The notes under the pieces are model-generated. The model had not been told where the DNA came from. It saw nothing but the letters and a program-made list of their open reading frames with translations, and searched no databases. The position numbers were made by a program, and so were the translations under genes. A stretch of 64,000 nucleotides of DNA, from NCBI GenBank assembly GCA_026874595.1, contig CM049312.1, forward strand, positions 69,534,929 through 69,598,928, in the 5' to 3' direction. Of this stretch, positions 1 to 12,500 are shown piece by piece (the first letter of the stretch is position 1; every line of letters starts with the position of its first letter). Source of the stretch: Sipunculus nudus. Taxonomy: Eukaryota > Annelida > Sipuncula > Golfingiida > Sipunculidae.

Positions 1-1619
1 AAAGATCAATTACATTTCACTTATCAAACTTTTAAAAAAAAATGTTTTCTCGTTGTTTGTTATGTAACATATATGTTCTCATTAGATATCATACATCTTG
101 TAACACCGGGTCCATTCCTGAATACACCAAAACACCTTTAGCTTGATTTAGTATTACATTAATACCAAGTATTCGTTAAGAAACTGTCAAAGTACATTGT
201 TCAACTATGCACAGGCTCGACATTTTTTGAGCGTGAATGATCGAACATGAACACAGACGTGTTTAGCTCCAGGTCATCTGTCGTGTGTCAATTAGCCAAA
301 TATTGGTAGGTATTCGTTTCAAGAAAAAAAATCATTGCCCCTTCACAGGGCTCCAGCTACCACTGGCATTCCTTAAATTTTGAAAAAAAAGCATTCCGAC
401 TTCTGCCTGAGCCTCTCAGCCAGTCACTGGCTTCTTAGCGCAATATACATCAGTATGCAAGCACACGTTTGCTTAAATGCCCATCTACAGTTCCTTCCTT
501 GCACCAGTTCATTCAACCCATTGTTCATGGTTCAGCTCCTTTAGGTTTTCGTTAACATTATTAACGCTTTGCATATAAATAAATCAATTCCCTGGTCGAC
601 AGTAAATCAATCCTTAATGTCTTAAAACTACCTTCTTCAAACATTTCTTAGAGCAGCATTAAGTTTACAAGACCTCTCGATCCTAGATACCAGACTCAAT
701 CAGTTTGAATTAACTGGCTTATATCCTCAAAGCAAAGGCCATAACATATTGGCATACGTTTATTCTTTAAAACCATAATCATATATGGCGTCAAATACCT
801 GAATGCCGCATAGGAATATACAAATATTACTTATAACCGGACCAATTGCAGTTGTTTCCAAAAATGAACATACATTTTTCTACGAATGAGAGTAATTCAG
901 TTTCTAATGTTGGAAATCCACACCTATTTTTGTAACTTCGGAATTACACGGGATGCATTACCACTTCTTTCAAATTACACTCTCCAATAAAGTAAGGACT
1001 GCCAGTTGTAGCTGAAGGGAATGAATACCTACCAATATTTGGCGAGTTGACGTACTGCAGAGAGTACCTTAACACCTGTCTTATTTTACATAAAAGTTTG
1101 CTCGATATCAAATCTGTAATATTTTCATTTTCATGGAAAGAATCTATACAATCTCTATTTATACAAGGCTGGGTACCTTTTCTCGAGAAATCCAATCGCA
1201 TCCAATCCTGCAAGAAAAAGGTAAACTCTGAATGCAATCATCTACTGTAACCTTTTGTGAGAAAACATATGCAATAGTGACATTTTCTGTGGTTTTACTA
1301 AATATGACTTTTGTGTGTTCCCCAGAGTACTTAATTCTTTGTGTCTTATATTTATATTTTTTTCGTTTTTTTTAACTTTATTTCCTTAAATCCTCATCTC
1401 GTTAGACTAGCTTTTATTCGTAGCCCCCTTATTAGCCTATTTTATATGATTACATTCACTTCTTATTATAAGCCATTGCCATTTATACATTTGTTCCAAG
1501 TTAATATCCATGTCAGTTATAATAATAATTATTTTTTATATTTGAAGGTTTCTACTACATGTTACCTACGTTCTTTTTGTAGTAAATTTTTAACCCTTTA
1601 TCAAATATTTACTCATCCA

Positions 1620-1662
<43 letters not shown>

Positions 1663-2081
1663 TCACAAGTTCTGTTTGATAAATGATTTAATAATGGTTA
1701 TCAAGGGTGTTATCAAAAAGTATGCCATATATACAGCCTTTCAGCGGTAGCACGAAAAACACTGGTATAATTTTCTTTCGGCATCTACGAGGCATTGCTT
1801 ATCACAAACGTACTAAGTTACACGTAACAAGACACTGCAAATAAACCTTTCCTGCTCACAAGTCTTACTGCTACTTTTGTTCTTGGACGTGACTTGCATG
1901 TTTCTCCCTGAATTCCTCTCACCAAGGTGGATCATACAAGATGCTTTATGGGACCGTTACTGTTGCATATTTTCCAGATGGCTTTATACCTCCGCCGGGA
2001 GGTATCTTGTTTTCGTTTGTTAATCGATATTAATTGATAAATTGATATTTTGTTTTCAAATGCCATTAAGATTTTATCATC
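1..2081. other. Upstream flank, no gene seen
   Basis: AT-rich sequence with only short, composition-driven reading frames on both strands and no recognisable protein. A (CT)n microsatellite lies at about 1625-1659. The promoter of the CARD gene that begins near 2082 should be here, but I see no convincing TATA box. Confidence 0.5.
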
Positions 2082-2127
2082 ATGGGATGTTGTTCAAGCA
2101 AGTCCTCTAGTATAAAGGTTTGACCTG
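2082..2127 (+). CDS. Candidate first exon with MGCC acylation signal
   Basis: An ATG in good context (catcATGG) opens MGCCSSKSS, a classic N-myristoylation plus palmitoylation type start. Two donors give the phase 1 that the next exon needs. A weak donor (gtataa) after 2109 gives an open frame, and its junction codon is Thr. A perfect donor (gtaagtg) after 2127 leaves a TGA in frame at 2121-2123. So either the weak site is used, or this exon is broken or mis-assembled. If real, the CARD protein would be membrane-tethered. This is inference from a short exon. Confidence 0.4.
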
Positions 2128-3441
2128 GTAAGTGAAATTTTTCTTCAAGCAGTTTATTTCGTTTTAAAAGAATTCCGACCAAGCCATTCCACAGAATTAC
2201 TGGGCATTAATTTTCATTTTTTTTAAAGTAACGTTAACTGCGCTTGATGTATTTGAAGAAATTTGTTGATACATCCTATTGAACTAACTGCACAAGAAAA
2301 CAACCAATTGAAATAGGTAAAGAGATATTGACTGGGGTAAATTTCGATAAAATTGGTTATGGAATAGCGTTTCATATATTTAGCAGTCAAGTTATGGTCA
2401 TTTCTGTTCATGTAACAAGTTTTTTTTTATTCCAGCTGGGTCGCCTGACATAAAAGTTAATATTGCAAAGCCAGATGGAACGACTCAAGGTAAGACAATG
2501 GAAAGTAATTAACTATCAGCTCGGATATTTAATCAAAGACAGTTTATACACGTAGGGCATTCTTGTCGGTCCAAATAATTTTAATTTTGAATTCGAAATT
2601 TTAAATTTACGCCATGAATGTTTATTTATTTCCGTGGTTGAAGTGATCAGTAGTTATATAACTTACGCCATCTAGTGGGCATCCTGGATTTAAATAGATG
2701 TAAGATATTTGTCAATAGTTCCCTCAAAATATTGCCTTTATTATACAAATGCTGGAAATTATTTCGTTCTGTATCACATTGAATAACACTGAACAAAATC
2801 TACAACGCCATATCTCCCAACAGAGGCACAAAACCCTATTCTGCTAGCACAATATCCGATAACCACACACCTGATTCTCAGCTTCAGCTTATGTATCAAC
2901 TTCTCAGTCGAGAGATGTCAGGCTTTGTTACAAGTGCGCTCGTGTGTTGCATATTTTACTTTAAAAACAATTATAAGTTAAATACACTTTAGAAATTTGC
3001 ACTAAAAGCAGATCGATACTCCGGGTAAACATATTAACCATAGTACAGATAAATTCACTAAAACGGTCTTTTTCATAAATTGGCATTCAAATTAGCTAGT
3101 TTTATATTTTATCACTTTGGTACTTATTTGTGAATATTCATCAAGTTCCTTAATTAAAGCTGGGCCGTCTGGCGCAGGAGCAAGTTCGATGACATCGGAC
3201 AAGACAACCCATGGTAAGATATACATATATATTAGGGATAGCATTTCATGAACATTCAGACCTTTAACTTTTTTGTAAATTTTGCAATAATATGTCATAT
3301 GTATTTAGATTTTTCAGTGTCTTAAACACTGTATAACTTAAATAGACCCTTGACACCTAATAAAGCAAAGAGATGTCATATTTTTTTGTCCATATTTCCG
3401 TCCTCTTTCATAATTTTACTGTATGTCATTAAACTATAAGG

Positions 3442-3506
<65 letters not shown>

Positions 3507-6500
3507 GAGAATGATATGCGGGAATGAAGTCTTCCCTCCGCGGTCAAACGGCGCTCTATGTTTGGCAACAGAGCATGATATGCTAAGGTATGTGATGGAT
3601 CTTAATCACTTCCGCCGGTTCCTCCTCATCTGCTCATCAGGTAACTGAGGTGCAGCTATTGTTATAATGGTTTTTATCATTTCTTTTTTTTTTTGCACTG
3701 TTGAGTGCCCTGGGTCCCTCGCTACAGGTGGATAAGATTTCGGTACTTTTTTTTCAGTAAGATCTGAGATTGCTAGTTTCTATGCCAAACACAAGTTGCA
3801 CTGATGTGAAGAGGTCCTGAATGTGTTTGACTGCTGGATTTTAGACCAGCTGAGAGTGAACCTGTGTTGCATGCTTGTCTTTCAGGGTCTATACATGTTT
3901 CGCAAGCTCTGTTTCGTTTGAATAGGTGCTGTGTTTGAACTATTTTTTGTGGATGTAAATCTTTGTTTAAAGGTCCCTGGGGTCATATCAAAGTACGTTT
4001 AAACTGTACCATTTCTGTGCACGTCGGCTTGATAGACAACGGATGAAGCCAAGCAGTCAGATTTGGACGAGAAACTAGCCATCTTAAGCTCCAAACATAA
4101 GAACTTACTAAACAAACGTTCCGAAATTATATCCACGTGTCACAATACACCAAGGGCATCCAACTAAACGAAAAAGAAATGATCAAACCAATATCTCAAA
4201 TGTTGAAGATTAGTCACCTGATGAGCCGATCATGTGAAACCAGCGGATGTGATTCAGATCCATCATATACCTTAGCATACATATACATATATATAAAGTA
4301 TGTCTCGAAGAGAATTAAGCCTTTCAATAAAATCATTGAATAACATTTTGCTGGTTATCCATTTCCGGGTAGAAATATTTTGAAAACCGGTAATTCAGGG
4401 AAGAGCCTACCGGTGACCGCTTTGTCTTTAATCTATCCACACAACACTTATAAGACTGCATAATGATTGAACATGTAAGAAAGACAACTATAGAATATCA
4501 GTTTCATTCACATACGGACGTAGATGACGTCAGATACACTTTACATTTCGAAATAAATCATGAACCAGATACCCTGCAAAAACAGGAACTGACCTGGTCA
4601 CTTTCAGACATTCAAAAATACTTGTTATTGTCTCTTTTACTAAGACCCTGGAAATTATTTATGTAAATTGTTCTGGTTTTTTTAATTGTGGCTAGGCCTT
4701 CTGAGTGAAAAGCGAATTTCACGACGGAAGGTGAACGGCAAATTGTAAGATTATTAATGTTCAAATATTAAATGAAATAAGTATATTTACCTTCTATATA
4801 GTGATATATTAAGTTTCGTCGTGAGCCGCTCCATCGCTTTGAAAAGTTTAACCGGCATAAAACATTTAGCTTTAGCTAGTGGCTTAACATTTATTTCTCC
4901 GCCGGTATGTTTCCATTCTCATAACACAAGTATATTAAAGATTTACAATATACACGTATTAATAATATGTGTTCCTTTGTTACTATAAAGCATTGATAGC
5001 CATATAATTTTTGTATTGTAAACTGTTGCTGTATCTCTTTAGTGGCAGAACTAATGTGCAATGTGAGGTCAATAGAATTCTAAAATATATTGAACAACAA
5101 TATACTAAACAACCATTGCATTGAGCTCAATATAATCTATTCAACATTAATATTTAACACGACTGCTCTGTCTTCATGGTCGTTTACACAAGGACAGCAT
5201 AGAATACAGAACTTTCTAAAAGGTCCGGTCCTCTCCCAGCCATTTTCGTGGCAGTAGCACAAATGTGATGATGTCACAGAAGGCGGCCCAAGGTAAGACA
5301 ATCTTCATGTAGATTTAACAAAATCGTTTTAAGTTTTCTTGCTGTAATCAGGCTCAATCGAAGTAAACTATATCTTTAATCATAATCGTGGTATGTACAA
5401 TTTACTGTCTTTAAATTTCTTATGTATGGTATATTGGCAGTTCAGATTATATTTTGAATTATGGCCATTGTGACGCCTTTCCAAGTATTGTTTGAACTGT
5501 TTGAAAATTACCTTGACTTACTTTTATGTAAACCTTTATTGTCCCGTCTATTCCTTTTTCTTGAAGTATAATTAAAATTTTTTTTTATTTTGTTCGAAGA
5601 CAATTTTTTCCATGCCTGGAACCATATTAGACTTTTGAGAGCTCAGAAGCATGCCTCTTTCCCTGTGTGCAAAAGCTGACTTCCTATGACCATATCTATT
5701 GCTGAACCAGAATACCCTATTATTGAATGGACCAACATATCCTCTTAATGACTAGAACAGAATATCTTGTTTATTTACCTTCATGCACCAAGCGAATATG
5801 TTTTAAATTAGAGGATACAGGCTATGGAACATTCCACGTCAAATGTAATGGAACATTTTTAGAATCACGGGCCTTGTGTTATGCGAGAAAAGCACCATTG
5901 AAAACATACAGACTTAACCGAGATTAAATAAAGCTAGTGAGCATATCTGTATATTGCTAAGGTTTGTTTCTTTCCTAGCGATGGCTTCTTCCTCATTGGT
6001 ACGCGGCGGTGACGTGCATGTTAAAGTACCCGATTCAGGGGAGCGGGCACGAGATAGTAAGAATATGCATTTTTAGAGGCTTTATGACAGTTTAACAGCT
6101 GAAATTTGTATTATTCATATAACATGAATTCAGTACATAATGGTGATAGTGCATATGGTAAAAACTGTAATATGAAATGATAAATACCACATACCTAACA
6201 TCTAGCAGAAAAAGCCCAGTCTCAGTATCAACAAAGTGACGGCAAGGAGAAAGGTGTAATGAATCTACGGGAAAGGGAAACAAACATAAAAGCCGAGCCA
6301 TCTTCAGATGCTCTCTCGAGTCAAGTGTCACACCTGATGGATCTTGTTAAACGGCAAATGCAGTTAGTTGAAGAGCTTCCAAAGACTCTCCGACCCCTAG
6401 ATACAAGTACCTCTGCACCGGCCATTGATTCAGAAACGCATCCCGAAAACGTGACGGAAGCAGACAAAAATGGAGGTGAGTTGTATTAACGTGACTTTAT

Positions 6501-9500
6501 ATACATTATAGGCAAAATATATAGTAATATTGGTGTGTGTGCTCTTCAGTATGATTAGAACGGCTTGCGGGCGGTGATATTGTTATTAGTTTCCATGATC
6601 AAGTAAACATATCTACTCATTCATCATTATCGGAAACCAGAAGCTGTTGATACATGCCCCATATGTGGCATGTAAAGATGGAATGTTTTCTGTGCTAGAA
6701 AAAAACTATTTTGATTAAAATTATTGCTTAAGGATTCTGTACAAAATATAAATGAAAACTACAAAAAATGTTAACAAATACTTTTGTTGTTAACTAACTA
6801 AAAGTTTCATCTTGACCCATGTAATATTATCATTGAGACTGCTTATAGATTATCGTTTTAAATCTGTTTAAGGAACGACCAAGTAATGTATGTGCACGGC
6901 TGTGCGATGTGAATCTAAGCACTTTATTTGCATAATGTATTTTTTTTATATTCCAGCAATGGACACTCAGGAATCACATACTCAAGAGCAGCTAGAGTAT
7001 CTCGAAAAATCCAAAAGCAACCCAAACTCCGGTAAAGTATTTACAAATTTACAAAATAATGGGATAGTGACCTATGAACTACACTAGCACCCATGTCATT
7101 CTTTCACAATGTTCTCATATTGGTAATGTTATATTGAAAATAAGAATAAAAAGTGTTTGTTTCCTGTAAATGAAGGCTTGTCACGCGTTTAAATCTTTAA
7201 TTCGTTAGATAATTTGTATTGTAAGATATTTAGTTACATTATATGGGGAATTTTAACTGAAGTTTCCATTGCATAGTGAAAATTTATCTACACGAAAATT
7301 TCTTTTTAAATTTTGCTCATTTATGTTTTTTTAAACATGGTAGGGTTTGATACAACAAAATAGAATTTGTTGAATTTTTCGGCTTTTTCGCAAAAGAAAA
7401 AAAATGATATTTCCTTACATAACTTTATACGTTCTACCTTCCTGATACTGTAATAATTTAGCGATATCACAAGTTGTCTGGAAAGATAAAATATACGTTT
7501 GCATCCGCTTGTTCCGGGTTGAAAACGCTGGATTTATCCTGTTTAGAAATTAAGAATGTTACCTTCTGTTATTACCATCATGATAAAATTCTGATTACAA
7601 AGCAAATTTATTTTCGTTTGATAAAACCACCACAAAATATATTGTACTCATTACATATGATTTAGGCAATCAATATTCTTAGTATTATTCTTTTTACTAA
7701 CGTTTGAGCTGGAATTAAACGGCTTCATAAATTTCGATTTTTACAGTTTTAGACGAAATTCGGCGTCGCAAAATCGTAAAGGGATATGCAAATATTATCA
7801 ACAATATGGAGGTAACCACAACGCTTTTTGCCAACATGATATCGAAAGGGATTATTGATATAAACTACAAGCGTGACATGGAGGTGAGAAAGTATATCCC
7901 AAATAGCCAAAGTAAAGAGTTAGAAATAAGAGATTTAATCAAATTAACCAGTTCACTCTATATGGTAATGTATGGGAGAACTTTTCATGTATAGATTGAT
8001 TTTAAATATTGAATAACTTATTATCTTATTAATAACTTGGCTTCTCAATATGCCATAATGTGCGATTTCATTATATTTTATGGTTTAATTAATATTTAGC
8101 TTCTGTGTACTTCACAGTATATCACTTTATCCTCAAGGATTTGAAATATCTTTTTGATATTATTAGATGATAATGTGACAAATTTAGAATAAAAGATGTA
8201 TATTAGTGTATAAAATGGAATAAATTTTGTATTCCGGAATATTTAAGTCACAATAAATGATGTTGCCAATTCTGAAATTTATTATCAGCACGAGACCCTC
8301 ACTCCTAGTAAAAAAGCCATGGCTGTAATGGATTACCTGATAAAACGCCCGAATAAGGATTACGACCAATTTGTATGCTGCCTTGACATTTCCAAGCAGC
8401 AACATATAGCGGATATGTTGCGAGTTGTCGGTATGTATATAATTTATACGTGTATACTAATAATTCCTGATTTATGTTAGTTTATAAACTATATATATAT
8501 ATATTTTTTTTACAAAAATGTAATAGTACATGTGAAAGGTCGAAATCCCCGTTGTCATAGAAGGAGATTGAGATGAGTTTTGGCATAAGCATCATATGTC
8601 CACTTCTGCAAATGATTCCTTCATATCTATATTGATAGGTATACGATATAACGGTCCAGAAATCCAAGAAAACCCTCCCGGAGAGCAGGTAGGAAAATAA
8701 TATGGTAATAAAGTACATTTCCAAGAAAAATGATCAGTAGTATATTCAAATCTTGTTTATAATTTGTATATAAATTATGAATTAAAAATGTTAAATCTGA
8801 ATAGTTATCACTATCAAAACAAGTGAGGTATTAATATATATCTCAAACATTCATCTTTATTTGGTTCCAATACTATACTTCAGAAAATTAATTTATCAGT
8901 AAGGGTTCCAACACACCGATATATTTTGACTTTGTAAGGAAACACGTAAGTTTGTTAATATTAAAATTTCTAGGCAATATGGTTGAGGGCAAAGTACGTT
9001 TAATGTGCTTCGAAACAGGATTCGTGTCAGCATAGTTTGTTTCCTGCATTAAAGTCTGATGTAGCATTTGTTTTACCAACAGGTTGATGCAGAGCAGAAC
9101 GGTGAAGAGGCAAAGACAAAACATAAAGAGATCAGAGAAAAAATCATCGATCAATTGGAGTTAAGGGATTGCTTAAGCCGGGTAAGGTGACAAACATACA
9201 TCAAACAAGAATAAAGTAAAAAAGTAATAGGAGAATGAAAGTATTTTTACTGAACATATGGCAGAATACCCATGAACTGTTTATTTCCTTTAGGTTATTA
9301 ACTCTAAAAATATCTACATTTATAGTATTGGTTTATTTATGTATAAGATTAATTATGAAATGTTACTTATAATTATAGATGATTATGTAAAAACCTACAT
9401 GTACATCATAACAGAATAAGAAAAATGCAGTTTTTTCAGGTTCCAATATGTAAACTGCAGCCTACATTAAAAGTGTTCAATTTAAAGAGGTTGGAATTTG

Positions 9501-12500
9501 AAACAATATTATGAAAGCAATTGCTCCTTGTTGTGCAATATCAACATTTAAAAGTCGTCTGAAAGTATTTTTTCCACTGAAGAATCATATTCATTATATT
9601 TAAATTCAATTCATTTTTATAATCATATATTTATTATTTTTTCTATATATTGTGAAAAGTGTAATTTTAGTTTTCTTATGGCACAGTGTCTGCACCAAAA
9701 ACTCACTTTATTTTATGTTAATACTCAGAGGACTTATACAATAAGGGATAGTCTTCTTTGTTACAGGTACAGTTATATATAAATGAATTATTTCATGTAT
9801 AATGTATATATTCTTGTGGCAAAAAAAATTAACTGATTTGAAAAATTAAATCAAGTGAAACTCTAAGAAATCCCTTTGTGGAAAGGCCAGACTTTTTTGT
9901 ATGCTTAATGATGGGTCTTAATAAACAGTATTTCTGCAATTGAAAACTTCGTATCCTGTGTCTTTGACAATGCTTTTGAGGATACCTATGGCACAATCCT
10001 TTTTGTTTATACGTATTCAAGGACACGATCAATGAATGGAATTAAGATTTGGAGAGGCCGGAACAAAAGGATTTGGCTGGATTGGAAATCGAAATTTACG
10101 AGCAAGGCACCTTAGACTTTTATAAGCACGCAAGGGATATGCAGGAGAAAAAACTGGCAAGTGACAGATTATATTTTTGTGTAACCAACTGTGACGACAA
10201 CTGGCTTGGAGGCAACATTTCTGTGACCAATATCTTTGAACCAGGAATTTACTTGAGCCCAGTACTTACATATAATTCAACTTTTAAGCTGTTACGAAGA
10301 CAAATTGCTCAGGGGAAAACATTGGGCTGATCCCGAATTCGAACCCATGTCGGTGGCGCACAAGTCCTGCCTACAAAGCTTTACTAGTGAGACAGTTCGG
10401 TCCGCGTTAATGTCATCCCGTAACCCCCCCCCCCCCCCTTAAGAGCGTTCTGCTATCAGAACAAGACAAATTAACCAATCACACTTTGGTGAGCTTATTC
10501 CCTTGGCCCCAAATTAGCCGTCATGTTAGACGAGCCCCCATTTTTTAACAAAGAAAAATTCAAACCAATGTGGGTGGCGCACAAGACCGGCGTACCAACC
10601 GCTTTGCTAGCAAAGCAAGCTTCACTAGAGAGACAGTTCGGTCCTCTTGTATATCACCCCATAACAAAGCGCTTATGTGTTTTTTCGTCTTTGCTAATCC
10701 ATTTCCTTTTTATAGCTGCAAATTCGGCTCGACTGATTGCCTGTGTACTTTTAATTGTCATGTAAATGTCTTTGGTCACTTATCGAATGTCTATTTTATT
10801 CATATATAATAGGTCACCGCTGAGGTTTATTTTAATGAATGAATTGGAGAGTAAACATGATCGCTAACCTCTTGCAGATTGAACAATTCACGGTGAAGCC
10901 TGTAACATTTCTTTCTGAAAGCAAGAATAAAAGCGATCTGGTTGCAATACAGAAAGAAAAAAATGAAGAAAAAAAGGAGGTGCTGTACTTTATCAAGTCA
11001 CATATTTCATTAATTTTGAAAACGTACTTATTGGCTCTCTTTGTCAGTTAACCCTGTCAGGTTGAAAGTGTAGTTTTAATATATGATCTAATCGTCCCAC
11101 AAACCCGATTTACATAATTCAATTAGTGGTTTATTTAATTTAAAACAAGATATACAAAAGCTTACTGAGAATTAATTTGCTTGTATGTTATCTGTCGATT
11201 TATAACATTTATTGTCATTAACTCCTCCTCAAAACATATGACGAAACCTCATATATATGAATAGACTAATATTAAATTTTCTGAACAAAGACTAGCTTTT
11301 TTGCAATGTTTCTGCGAAATTGAGGAAATTCCATTATCCTTAATCATAGTAATTTGTATGATGCTGTGCCCGAATAGATATAAACTGATAAGTAAATATC
11401 AATGCTTTAACGATACAGATTATTAACCCGGAATATATGAAAGGAAAATAATATTCACATGTTTTTACCATTTTTTCCATTTGAATAAAGTCAAACTTGC
11501 ATTTTTATCCTATCTATTGACAGTGACCTAATTTTTTTGTTAACAGAAAATAAAATTTCAATTCACATTGTCATAAAATATTTAATCCCAAAGGAAATCA
11601 AGAATAAAATACGAGAGGCTGTTCATAGAATGCATTCTGGTGCCGCCCGAGACATGATAGCAACAATTAACGTAGGTGCAACTTTTACCCCCTGATTTTA
11701 ATCTAAGTTGAAAATTCGACGATAATAAATATGCTTCCTTGAAAAATATATAACCGTAGAAATGTATGTATGTGTGTATGTCAAAGATGTAGAAATATGT
11801 TTGGAAGTAAAGAGTAAAAAAAGCAAATTTGTCTCTCTACACACTTATGCTTTTTCAATTCTTGATTGTAGCAGGAGTCACTTGACAGACTTGAGAATAA
11901 CATGAACGAAGCAACAACATCCGAGCTCGAAGAGATGCTAAAGAAGGTTGAGGTGTGTAAGAAATGCATGAATTAAAATAGGATTGGAGGGTAATGATAA
12001 ACACGGGTAAAGGATGATAGATTCTTCCGGCAAAAAGCTTCGACAGAAATGAACATTATGACATCTTTGAATATCATGGTGTTCAATGAAAATTTCTGAT
12101 AGATTGTGTGCATTTTAATATAATAATATTGCGGCACCATATAAACATATATAAAGTATATAGAGTGAAAACACTTAATATATGCTTCAGAGATTATCAA
12201 TATTTTTGATAATATAACAGTGCGGCGCACCGACAAAGCGTAAACATAACACGTTCATGTACATTATTAGAGAACTATTTCCATGAAAGGTTAGTTTACT
12301 GCTGCTATCGATGTTATTTTATTGCAGGATTTCAAACTAGAATTAGAAACATCATCAAATAAAAGAACTGAGACGTGAGTGTTCTTATAAACATTCTTCT
12401 AATTTATTAAAAATTTAATTAAATATTCTATGCCGTTTTACTATTTTCAGCATGTAAATTCAATACTAAAAATGTAAATTGTACATGTTGAATCACAATG

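Noticed and set aside
4036-4167. Open segment TTDEAKQSDLDEKLAILSS after a possible acceptor
   Set aside because: Ends in a stop after 44 codons and has no donor in a phase that suits the CARD gene; may be a transposon remnant.
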